Part shown: one piece after another, positions 33,918 through 42,045 of the stretch
Layout of the letters: each line of letters starts with the position of its first letter
Position numbering within the stretch: position 1 is the stretch's first letter
Source: Clostridium kluyveri
GTDB lineage: Bacteria > Bacillota > Clostridia > Clostridiales > Clostridiaceae
NCBI RefSeq assembly: GCF_001902295.1
Contig: NZ_CP018335.1
Coordinates: 806,001 to 870,000 of the forward strand
Direction: 5' to 3'
Length of the DNA stretch: 64,000 bases
Notes under the pieces: generated by a model
The model's database searches: none
What the model was told of the DNA's origin: nothing
The model's input: only the letters and a program-made list of their open reading frames with translations
Program-made: the position numbers and the translations under genes

Positions 33918-34898
33918 TTATTTATCCAGACCAATTTCTGCAAACATTCCAGGTTTTAGATTTGTATCTTTGTCTGTTAAGGTTACTTTAACTAGGATGT
34001 CTCTACTTTGGGAATTTAATGTAGAATTTATAACAGCTATTTTACCATGGAATTCCTTGTCAGGTATTTCAGATACTTTGGCAATTACAGATTGTCCTTC
34101 AGAGATTTTACTTATTATGTCTGCTGGAGCATAGGCATTTACATACAAATTATTGGTATTAATTATGGAAACAAGTACTTTATCTGTAGATGCTACGTCT
34201 CCTAAATTAATATTTCTTGCATTTACTATTCCAGAGATAGGTGCTGTAATAATGGCATTATTAAGTGATGTTTGAGCAGTTTTTAAAGCTGCTTGAGCCT
34301 GGGTTATCTGAGCTTGATAAACATCTATAGAGGATTTCGTAGGGCCGTTGTTTAACATATTAAGTTGTTCCTGGGCAGTTTTATATTGTGCTTCTGCGGC
34401 AGATAACTGCTGATTAGCTGTATCTAATTCTTGTTGAGTGGCTGCTCCTTCATTTAACAATGATTGTACACGGTTGTAATTTTTCTTTGTTGTCTCGTAG
34501 GATTGAGATGCACTGCTTAGGCTGGCCTGGGCCTGGGCTATTTGTTCGGGGCGAGTACTATTTTGTGCATTTGCTAAATTAGCTTTCGCAGTATTAAGAG
34601 CAGCTTGGGCTTGATCAACTTGGCCTTGCAAATCTGTTGAATCTAATCTTATAATAACATCACCTTCATTCACTTTTGAACCTAAGTCTACTGATATTTC
34701 AGAAACTTTTGCTGAAACTTTTGCAGTTACGTCTGCTTCTTCATTTGTTGCAATTTTGCCACCCATTAAAAACTGGGTATTGGTACTTTGTTTAATGGTA
34801 TTGGTAGTTTTACTGGTAATGGTGCTTGTACTAGTAACAGAACTACAACCACTTAAAAGTATTGCTGCAACTAGACAAGATAAAGTAAGTCCTTTCAT
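33918..34898 (-). CDS. HlyD-family efflux adaptor lipoprotein
   Basis: 326 aa. The signal peptide has a lipobox (ILLSGC), then a Ser/Thr-rich stretch and the lipoyl half-motif KVSEISVDLGSKVNEGDVIIRLDS. A coiled-coil hairpin rich in Ala/Gln (QAQAALNTAKANLANAQ to QITQAQAALKTAQTSL) follows, then the second half-motif ITAPISGIVNARNINLGDV and a beta-barrel. It is the first gene of the operon behind a clear promoter/operator, and unlike the second adaptor it has the full hairpin. It may partner the same transporter or replace the second adaptor. Confidence 0.9.
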   Translation of the reverse strand: MKGLTLSCLVAAILLSGCSSVTSTSTITSKTTNTIKQSTNTQFLMGGKIATNEEADVTAKVSAKVSEISVDLGSKVNEGDVIIRLDSTDLQGQVDQAQAALNTAKANLANAQNSTRPEQIAQAQASLSSASQSYETTKKNYNRVQSLLNEGAATQQELDTANQQLSAAEAQYKTAQEQLNMLNNGPTKSSIDVYQAQITQAQAALKTAQTSLNNAIITAPISGIVNARNINLGDVASTDKVLVSIINTNNLYVNAYAPADIISKISEGQSVIAKVSEIPDKEFHGKIAVINSTLNSQSRDILVKVTLTDKDTNLKPGMFAEIGLDK

Positions 34899-34930
34899 TT
34901 TTATCTCTCCTCAATATAATGTTTGTATAA

Positions 34931-34985
34931 ATACTGTTCGCATATTAACAATATTTATTATATAACCATTTAGTTGCATATTCAA
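34931..34985 (-). promoter_or_regulatory. Promoter of the efflux operon with an inverted repeat at the start site
   Basis: On the minus strand TTGAAT (34985-34980), a 17-nt spacer and TATAAT (34962-34957) form the promoter. A near-perfect inverted repeat, ATATTGTT / AACAGTAT with an 8-nt spacer (34954-34931), covers the expected transcription start and is a good candidate operator for the MarR protein of the same operon. Confidence 0.65.
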
Positions 34986-35050
34986 CAAAATTATTCTAAA
35001 TATTTAATATAAAATTTCTTTTTTATTTTTTGGATATTATTAGATTTTGG

Positions 35051-35188
35051 AATCAAGTGATTCTTAGGTTCAGGTGGAGTTTGCTTATGAGAACTGCTTT
35101 TCTCCAGCTGAATCTTAGAAGAACTTATCCAGGCGCGTAGCACTGCTTATCCCCCACTTTGATAGAAGATGGGGTGTTAGCTAATTGC
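35051..35188 (-). repeat. Interspersed structured repeat, copy B
   Basis: The reverse complement aligns with copy A along nearly its whole length: hairpin CCCCA ... TGGGG, GCGCCTGGATAAGTTCTTCT, then AAGATTCAGCTGGAG paired with CTCCACCTGAACCT, ending AAGAATCACTTGATT. It lies in the gap between the divergently separated efflux and permease operons. Confidence 0.8.
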
Positions 35189-35295
35189 CGCGATCGAATA
35201 AATAAAATAATCTATTCCAAAGGAATAGATCAGGATATAAATCATTTGAAATTTTGGGTATATACCATAGAAAACAATGGAAGAATTTTTATTGG

Positions 35296-35328
35296 ACAGA
35301 AACTGCTTGTCTTTTTTGCAGTTTCTGT
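35296..35328. terminator. Perfect 11-bp stem-loop near the permease 3' end
   Basis: ACAGAAACTGC / GCAGTTTCTGT with an 11-nt T-rich loop, 23 nt downstream of the permease stop on the minus strand. No T-run follows on the minus strand, so it may be a processing or stability hairpin rather than a terminator. Confidence 0.45.
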
Positions 35329-35350
35329 TATATGTAGTTACGTTAGTTTT

Positions 35351-36763
35351 TTATTTACCAAAAATTTCGGATGAAAAAACACTTTCAGTAGATTTTGCTT
35401 TATTAATACCAAATACATAGTAGCAAACTATTAAGAGAGCAAACCAAATGGGTGCAACTATAATGGCAACTAGTGTATCTTTATTAAAAAACATCATTAT
35501 AACTACAAAAGCTAAAAATGCTAAAGTAATCCAGTTCAAATAAGGGTAACCAAATACAGGGAAATGTAATTTTTTTACTTCTTCAGGGTTAAGTCTTTTC
35601 CTGAATTTAATTTGAGCAACTAAAACTATTCCCCATACCCAGATTGCTCCAAAGGTTGCAACACTGGTAACATAAGTAAATACTTTGCCAGGAACCAGAT
35701 AGTTAAGCACAACTCCTATCAAGAGGAAAAGTGCTGAAACTACAATTCCTGTTATTGGAACGTGTGATTTATTAAGTTTACTAAATACTTTTGGGGCTGA
35801 TCCCTGCAGGGAAAGATTATAAAGCATACGTCCTGTGCTAAATATACCGCTGTTACAGGAAGATAATGCTGCAGTTAACACTACAAAGTTTATAATGCCT
35901 GCTGCTGTTGAAATACCCAGTTTATTAAAAGTAAGTACAAAAGGACTTCCTATTGTACCAAGACTGTTCCATGGATATAGGCACATTATTACAAAAAGTG
36001 CTCCCACGTAAAATACTAGTATTCTCCAAAACACTTTATTAATTGCGGCCGGTATGGTCTTTTCAGGATTTTTTGCTTCACCAGCTGTGACACCTATAAG
36101 TTCTGTACCAAGATATGCAAACATAACCATTACTATTGAAAGCATTGGTCCCCATAAACCTTTAGGCAAAAAGCCTCCATGAGACCATAAGTTTGAAATA
36201 CCAATAGGTTTTCCACCATTACCTATACCAAATATAATCATGAGAAGTCCTAAACCTATCATTATAATAATTGTAACTACTTTAATAAGTGCAAACCAAA
36301 ATTCAAATTCTCCATAAGCTTTTACAGCAATTAAATTAACACAGGTCATAACAACTAGTGCTGCTAGAGCCGGTATCCATTGGGGCATATTTGGAATCCA
36401 AAATCTTACATATACACCTACTGCAGTGATTTCAGCCATACAAGTTACAATCCACATAAACCAATAGGTCCATCCAGTCAAGTATCCTGCTAAAGGTCCA
36501 ATAAATTCGTTGGCATAGGCACTAAAGGAACCGGAAACTGGATATGAAGTTGCAAGTTCACCTAAAGCTCTCATAATAATAAACATGGCGAATCCTGCTA
36601 TAGTGTATACTAATAAAATTGCTGGTCCAGCAGTTTGAATGGCATTAGCTGATCCTAAGAATAATCCTACTCCAATTGCTCCTCCGAGGGCAATCAATTG
36701 GATATGACGTTCTTCCAGACCACGTTTTAAGTTTTCATTTTTTAATGCATCTTGTTTACTCAT
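35351..36763 (-). CDS. Amino-acid permease, APC superfamily (AAT/GabP type)
   Basis: About 470 aa with 12 predicted membrane spans. The N-terminal LKRGLEERHIQLIALGGAIGVGLFLGSA is the APC signature (TM1 unwound GAIG), and FAYLGTELIGVTAGEAKNPEKTIPAAI is the consensus amphipathic region. The ATG at 36763 has AAGGAGAG upstream; the longer ORF starts at a TTG upstream of it. It is monocistronic. The amino acid taken up is not determinable. Confidence 0.93.
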   Translation of the reverse strand: MSKQDALKNENLKRGLEERHIQLIALGGAIGVGLFLGSANAIQTAGPAILLVYTIAGFAMFIIMRALGELATSYPVSGSFSAYANEFIGPLAGYLTGWTYWFMWIVTCMAEITAVGVYVRFWIPNMPQWIPALAALVVMTCVNLIAVKAYGEFEFWFALIKVVTIIIMIGLGLLMIIFGIGNGGKPIGISNLWSHGGFLPKGLWGPMLSIVMVMFAYLGTELIGVTAGEAKNPEKTIPAAINKVFWRILVFYVGALFVIMCLYPWNSLGTIGSPFVLTFNKLGISTAAGIINFVVLTAALSSCNSGIFSTGRMLYNLSLQGSAPKVFSKLNKSHVPITGIVVSALFLLIGVVLNYLVPGKVFTYVTSVATFGAIWVWGIVLVAQIKFRKRLNPEEVKKLHFPVFGYPYLNWITLAFLAFVVIMMFFNKDTLVAIIVAPIWFALLIVCYYVFGINKAKSTESVFSSEIFGK

Positions 36764-36784
36764 CGTACTCTCCTTACTAGCCAA

Positions 36785-37247
36785 ACGTTTTTTGCAAGTA
36801 TTAATTCAAAATTATTCAGCTTAAATTTTATTCGTTCAAATTTCGCATTTATTATGCATTATTAAGAACATTTTTAAATAAATACTAGCATATTTTTTTC
36901 TTTTTAACAACTATTATTTAAATACATGTTGAATTAATAATTTTTATATTTAAAATTTATAATATTTAAATATTATTTTATCAGTAATTACATATATAGA
37001 TATTATTAATGAAATGCTAGTATTTTACTTGGAATGGAAGATATATTCGTGTATTATAGGTAAAATTTATCATATCTGATATGCAGATATTTATAGAATA
37101 TTAAATCTACAATTAATATATTTATGTCATTTTATATAATTAATTAATATTTTTAAGTCTTAATAGCATATTAATTAATATTTTTTGACTGTTAATATTT
37201 TATTATGATTTTAATAAATTAGTAATATAATAAAAGTTTACTTGCAT
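36785..37247. other. AT-rich intergenic region, no gene recognised
   Basis: About 460 bp of extremely AT-rich sequence upstream of the permease. A direct repeat TTAATTAATATTTTT occurs twice near 37138-37190. It should contain the permease promoter (minus strand), but none stands out. Confidence 0.5.
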
Positions 37248-37414
37248 ATATTATTCAAAGTGGAAGATAAGCACTGCTGCGTGTCTTTGTTATTCCCCTA
37301 AAGGATAACGTATTCCAAGTGCTAAAGACGCTAATAATACTATTAATAAGGGTTAGGTGGAAAAAAATAGTTCTCCATAGCAAACTCTATCTGAACCTAA
37401 GAATCATTTGATAA
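37248..37414 (+). repeat. Interspersed structured repeat, copy C (long variant)
   Basis: The left part (TCAAAGTGGAAGATAAGCACTGCTGCGTG) and the right part (CAAACTCTATCTGAACCTAAGAATCATTTGATAA) match copies A and B. The middle is replaced by a 70-nt hairpin-forming segment (GTCTTT ... AAAGAC), part of which is shared with copy D at the trpS end. It ends 5 nt before the -35 box of the carAB promoter. Confidence 0.75.
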
Positions 37415-37418
37415 GTAC

Positions 37419-37447
37419 TTGACATGGAAATGTATTTTAATTAGAAT
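37419..37447 (+). promoter_or_regulatory. Promoter of carAB
   Basis: TTGACA (37419-37424), 17-nt spacer, TAGAAT (37442-37447). The leader that follows is about 235 nt long. Confidence 0.8.
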
Positions 37448-37484
37448 AAGACGTAAGAATTAAGTGAAAAATACACTTTAAATT

Positions 37485-37627
37485 GGTCCTGTGAGGCCAG
37501 AAAGGGGTATATATCTATATGTATGGATATAGTTGTTTGTTAAAAAAAGTGAAATGTTTTATATTAAAAATTAGATATAGGTAATAGAAAAATTATTTCA
37601 AATGAGAGTTTTTCTATTACCTTTTTT
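37485..37627 (+). promoter_or_regulatory. PyrR-type attenuator in the carAB leader
   Basis: GGTCCTGTGAGGCCAGAAAGGGG (37485-37507) resembles the conserved PyrR-binding loop (TCCAGAGAGGCT type). Downstream, GGTAATAGAAAAA (37580-37592) and TTTTTCTATTACC (37609-37621) form a 13-bp terminator stem with TTTTTT. The order of binding loop then terminator, between promoter and carA, matches pyrimidine-nucleotide-controlled attenuation by PyrR; pyrR itself is not in the window. Confidence 0.7.
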
Positions 37628-37687
37628 GTATATTTAAAATTAATTAAGTGTATTTTTACAGGTAAAAATACAGGAGGTATATTATAT

Positions 37688-38737
37688 ATGAAAGCAAAAC
37701 TTATATTAGAAAATGGACATATATTTCAAGGAGAAGCTTTTGGCTACTTAAATGATAGTATAGGAGAAGTGGTTTTTAATACGGGAATGACAGGATATCA
37801 AGAAATACTTACAGACCCGTCCTATTATGGACAAATTGTTACTATGACCTATCCTCTTATAGGAAATTACGGAGTGAATTTAGAAGATGTGGAATCTGAT
37901 AGTCCCAAGGTAAGAGGATTTATAGTAAAGGAGAGTTGTAATTATTCTAGTAATTTTAGAGCAGAATTAGAACTTGAAGATTATCTAAAAATAAATAAAA
38001 TTATAGGACTTTCAGGAATTGATACCAGGGCACTAACAAAGATGTTGAGAGTAGATGGTACCATGAAAGGAATTATAACTGTAAAGAATGTAAATTTTTC
38101 TACAGTAAAGGATACAATACAATGTTTTTCCAATGAAAATGCAGTAAAAGGGGTAAGTACAAAGGAGATCTATACATTAGGTAAAGGTAAAAAACATGTG
38201 GCTATATTGGATTTTGGCATAAAGAGAAGCATAATAGAGGAATTTTTAAATAGAGGCTATAAAGTAACGGTGTTTCCTTCAAATTATAATGCGGAAGATA
38301 TTCTTAAACAAAATCCCGATTTGATATTTTTATCTAATGGGCCAGGAGATCCTTGTGATTTAAAGTTAGAAATAGAAAATATAAAAAAGCTTATAGGAAA
38401 GAAGCCTATAACAGGTATATGTCTTGGACATCAACTCTTAGCCCTTGCTCTTGGGGGAAGTACTGCAAAACTTAAATTTGGCCACAGGGGTTGTAATCAT
38501 CCTGTAAGAAATCTTGAAAGTGGCAGGGTGCATATAACTTCCCAAAATCATGGTTATTATGTAGATAAATTACCCGACGAAATGGAACTAACCCATATAA
38601 GTCTAAATGATGGTACCATTGAAGGTATGAAGCATAAAAAATTGCCTATATTTTCGATACAGTTTCATCCAGAAGCATGTCCGGGACCTTCGGATAATAA
38701 CTACATATTTGATGAATTTAATAAATACTCACTTTAA
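37688..38737 (+). CDS. carA: Carbamoyl-phosphate synthase small subunit
   Basis: 349 aa. The N-terminal CarA domain (VVFNTGMTGYQEILTDPSYYGQIVTMTYPLIGNYG) is followed by the class I glutamine amidotransferase domain with the nucleophile Cys in GICLGHQLLALALGG and the His/Glu of QFHPEACPG. It supplies ammonia from glutamine to the large subunit. AGGAGG precedes the ATG. The gene is under the PyrR-like attenuator and 60 nt upstream of carB. With pyrimidine control it probably serves UMP synthesis, possibly arginine too. Confidence 0.97.
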   Translation: MKAKLILENGHIFQGEAFGYLNDSIGEVVFNTGMTGYQEILTDPSYYGQIVTMTYPLIGNYGVNLEDVESDSPKVRGFIVKESCNYSSNFRAELELEDYLKINKIIGLSGIDTRALTKMLRVDGTMKGIITVKNVNFSTVKDTIQCFSNENAVKGVSTKEIYTLGKGKKHVAILDFGIKRSIIEEFLNRGYKVTVFPSNYNAEDILKQNPDLIFLSNGPGDPCDLKLEIENIKKLIGKKPITGICLGHQLLALALGGSTAKLKFGHRGCNHPVRNLESGRVHITSQNHGYYVDKLPDEMELTHISLNDGTIEGMKHKKLPIFSIQFHPEACPGPSDNNYIFDEFNKYSL

Positions 38738-38745
38738 AAACTACA

Positions 38746-38779
38746 AATTGTGAATTGTGAATTGTACATTGTGAATTGA
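38746..38779 (+). repeat. Short tandem/palindromic repeat between carA and carB
   Basis: Three copies of (A)ATTGTGA plus one ATTGTACA, ending ATTGTGAATTG. Similar CAATTCACAATT-type runs recur in intergenic regions of Firmicutes. Its role here is unknown. Confidence 0.6.
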
Positions 38780-38797
38780 AAGAGGGGGTAAGGTATT

Positions 38798-41700
38798 ATG
38801 CCTTTAAATAAGAACATTAAAAAAGTTTTGGTAATAGGTTCAGGGCCTATAATAATAGGTCAGGCAGCAGAATTTGATTATTCTGGAACCCAGGCCTGTG
38901 AATCACTTAGGGAAGAGGGAATGGAGGTTGTACTTGTAAATAGTAATCCTGCTACTATAATGACGGACAGAGAAGTAGCAGACAAGGTTTATATAGAACC
39001 ACTTACAGTAGAATTTATAGAAAAGGTCATAAAGAAGGAAAGACCAGACAGCATTTTACCGGGAATGGGTGGACAAACTGCGCTTAATCTTACTGTAGAG
39101 TTATACGATAATAAAATACTTGAAAAATATAATGTAAAAATAATAGGTACTTCTATAGAGGCCATAAAAAAAGGTGAAGATAGAGAACTTTTTAGAGATA
39201 CCATGAATAAAATAAATCAACCAGTTGTAGAAAGCGATATAGTTACGGATATAGAAAGTGGTATGAGATTTGCACAGAAAATAGGTTATCCTGTTATAGT
39301 AAGACCTGCCTATACCCTTGGAGGTACAGGTGGTGGAATAGCGGAAAATGAAGAGGAACTTAAAAGTATATTGGAATCTGGACTGGAACTTAGTTCCATA
39401 GGTCAGGTATTGCTTGAAAAGAGTATAAAAGGGTGGAAAGAAATAGAATATGAAGTTATGAGAGACAGCTTTGGAAACTGTATAACAGTATGTAATATGG
39501 AAAATATAGATCCTGTGGGAATTCATACAGGGGACAGTATAGTTGTAGCACCAAGCCAAACTTTATCAGATAAAGAATATCAAATGCTTAGAACTGCATC
39601 TATCGACATAATAAATGAAGTTGAAATAGAAGGTGGATGTAATGTTCAGTTGGCCTTAAATCCACATTCCTTTGAATATGTAGTTATAGAGATAAATCCT
39701 AGGGTTAGCCGTTCATCAGCTCTTGCATCAAAAGCCACAGGATATCCTATTGCAAAGGTGGCAGCTAAAATAGCTCTTGGTTATGGTTTGGATGAAATAA
39801 AAAATGCAGTTACCCAGAAAACCTATGCTTGTTTTGAGCCCTCTCTGGATTATGTAGTAATAAAAATTCCTAAATGGCCTTTTGATAAATTTCAAGGAGC
39901 AGAGAGGGAACTTGGGACTAAAATGATGGCTACAGGGGAAATAATGGCCATAGGAAGTAACTTTGAAGCTGCATTTTTAAAGGGGATAAGATCTCTTGAA
40001 ATAGGAACTTATTCTTTAGATTATAAAAAGTTTAAAAATTTAAGTATGGATGAACTTAAAAATAGAATAACATATCCTGATGATGAAAGAATATTTGCAC
40101 TAGCAGAGTTATTAAGAAGAAAATACAAAATTGAAAAATTATCTGAAATCACCGGTATAGATAAATTTTTTATAAATAAATTTAAAGGGATTATAGATGA
40201 AGAGGAAAAATTGAAAAACATCAGTATAAGTGATATCAATAAAGAATGGTTTGTTTTGCTGAAGAAAAAAGGATTTTCTGATAAGGGAATAGCAGACATG
40301 CTTAAGGTTTCACCAGATGAGGTTTATAGACTCAGAAAAATATGGAATATAAATCCCTCTTATAAAATGGTAGATACCTGTGCAGGGGAATTTGAAGCCC
40401 TTTCTCCTTATTATTATTCTACCTATGAAGAATATGATGAGGTGGAAGTTTCAAACAATAAAAAAGTTATAGTGATAGGATCGGGGCCTATCAGAATAGG
40501 GCAGGGTATAGAATTTGATTATGCTTCCGTACACTGCATAAAAATACTTAGAAAGCTTGGTATAGAGACTATAATAATAAATAATAACCCGGAAACTGTA
40601 AGCACAGATTTTGATATTTCAGATAAACTGTATTTTGAACCTATAACTGAAGAAGATGTTTTAAGTATATTGGATAAGGAAAAGCCATACGGTGTTATAT
40701 TGCAATTTGGGGGAGAAACTGCTATAAAACTGGCAGAATTCTTAAAAGAAAAAAATATAGTTACATTAGGTACCACTGCGGACCAGATAGATATGGCAGA
40801 AGATCGGGAAAAATTTGATGATCTTCTTGAAAAATTAAACATTAAAAGACCTAAAGGAAAAGGAGTATGGACTATAGATGAGGGACTTCAAGAAGGAAGA
40901 AAGCTGGGATTTCCTGTACTTGTGAGGCCATCTTATGTACTTGGAGGACAAGGCATGGAAATAACTTATACGGAAAAAGAACTTGCATATTATCTTTCTA
41001 TGGCTTTTAATAAAGATAAGAAAAATCCTATATTAATAGATAAATATTTAATGGGCAGGGAAATAGAAGTAGATGCCATATGTGACGGTGAGGATGTACT
41101 TATACCTGGAATTATGGAGCATTTGGAAAGGGCGGGGGTACACTCTGGAGACAGTATAACTATGTATCCTGCTCAAAATGTAAATGATGATATAAGAGAA
41201 AAAGTTTTAGAATATACTGTAAAGTTATCTTTAGGAATAGGTATAAAAGGTATGATAAATATTCAATTCATAGAATATGAGGGTAATCTTTATGTTATAG
41301 AAGTAAATCCTAGGGCTTCGAGAACTGTTCCTTATATAAGCAAGGTGAGTAATGTACCTATAGTTGATATTGCGACAAAGGTAATGCTTGGGGAAAAATT
41401 AAGAGATATTGGATATGGAGTTGGAATCTGCAGGGAGCCTAATATAGTGGCAGTAAAGGTTCCGGTATTTTCAACAGAGAAGCTTCCTAATGTAGAAGTT
41501 TCCTTGGGACCTGAGATGAGATCCACAGGAGAGGTCTTAGGAGTGTCTACCACCATTGAAGGGGCCCTCTATAAAGGACTTTTGGCTGCAGATATGTTTT
41601 TTAATATGAAAAATGGAGTAATACTTGCAACTATAGGAGACCATGATAAACAAGAGTTTCTACCTATAGCAAGGGAAATACATAAATTAGGAATTAAATT

Positions 41701-42004
41701 TATAGCCACGGAAAATACAGCAAAACTCTTAAGTAATAATGGAATTGAAGTAAAAAAGATTAGAAAAATGAAAGAAGAGAGTCCAAATATAATAGATGTT
41801 ATAAAAAATGAAGAAGTGGACTTAGTAATAAATACTCCTACTAAGGGAAATGATTCTACAAGGGATGGATTTCATATAAGAAGATTGGCTGTGGAGAGGA
41901 ATATAGAAGTTATAACGTCACTGGATACTTTTAGAGCTATGACTTATGTAAAAAAGAAAGATATAAATGACGATAAATTGGAAGTATTTTCAGAGTACAA
42001 ATAG
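38798..42004 (+). CDS. carB: Carbamoyl-phosphate synthase large subunit
   Basis: 1068 aa, normal full length. Two homologous ATP-grasp halves (GSGPIIIGQAAEFDYSGTQAC at about 14 and GSGPIRIGQGIEFDYASVHC at about 560), with NPRVSRSSALASKATGYPIA and NPRASRTVPYISK, and a C-terminal MGS-like allosteric domain from about residue 940. It makes carbamoyl phosphate from bicarbonate, ammonia and two ATP. The start has GAGGGGG upstream. Next gene is an M20 amidohydrolase 41 nt away. Confidence 0.98.
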   Translation: MPLNKNIKKVLVIGSGPIIIGQAAEFDYSGTQACESLREEGMEVVLVNSNPATIMTDREVADKVYIEPLTVEFIEKVIKKERPDSILPGMGGQTALNLTVELYDNKILEKYNVKIIGTSIEAIKKGEDRELFRDTMNKINQPVVESDIVTDIESGMRFAQKIGYPVIVRPAYTLGGTGGGIAENEEELKSILESGLELSSIGQVLLEKSIKGWKEIEYEVMRDSFGNCITVCNMENIDPVGIHTGDSIVVAPSQTLSDKEYQMLRTASIDIINEVEIEGGCNVQLALNPHSFEYVVIEINPRVSRSSALASKATGYPIAKVAAKIALGYGLDEIKNAVTQKTYACFEPSLDYVVIKIPKWPFDKFQGAERELGTKMMATGEIMAIGSNFEAAFLKGIRSLEIGTYSLDYKKFKNLSMDELKNRITYPDDERIFALAELLRRKYKIEKLSEITGIDKFFINKFKGIIDEEEKLKNISISDINKEWFVLLKKKGFSDKGIADMLKVSPDEVYRLRKIWNINPSYKMVDTCAGEFEALSPYYYSTYEEYDEVEVSNNKKVIVIGSGPIRIGQGIEFDYASVHCIKILRKLGIETIIINNNPETVSTDFDISDKLYFEPITEEDVLSILDKEKPYGVILQFGGETAIKLAEFLKEKNIVTLGTTADQIDMAEDREKFDDLLEKLNIKRPKGKGVWTIDEGLQEGRKLGFPVLVRPSYVLGGQGMEITYTEKELAYYLSMAFNKDKKNPILIDKYLMGREIEVDAICDGEDVLIPGIMEHLERAGVHSGDSITMYPAQNVNDDIREKVLEYTVKLSLGIGIKGMINIQFIEYEGNLYVIEVNPRASRTVPYISKVSNVPIVDIATKVMLGEKLRDIGYGVGICREPNIVAVKVPVFSTEKLPNVEVSLGPEMRSTGEVLGVSTTIEGALYKGLLAADMFFNMKNGVILATIGDHDKQEFLPIAREIHKLGIKFIATENTAKLLSNNGIEVKKIRKMKEESPNIIDVIKNEEVDLVINTPTKGNDSTRDGFHIRRLAVERNIEVITSLDTFRAMTYVKKKDINDDKLEVFSEYK

Positions 42005-42045
42005 ATAAAATCAAAAGATAATATAAATTGGGGAGGGTTTATGTT

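Noticed and set aside
35159..35374. 71-codon ORF between repeat B and the permease gene
   Set aside because: Its first third lies in the repeat, its end overlaps the permease antisense, and there is no ribosome binding site. The middle (FWVYTIENNGRIFIGQ) looks protein-like and might be a gene remnant, but I cannot support it.
7251..37414. Interspersed repeats as CRISPR repeats or as IStron (group I intron) elements
   Set aside because: The copies are kilobases apart and have no spacer arrays. They are 75-170 bp, too short for a group I intron core, and no tnpA/tnpB is present.
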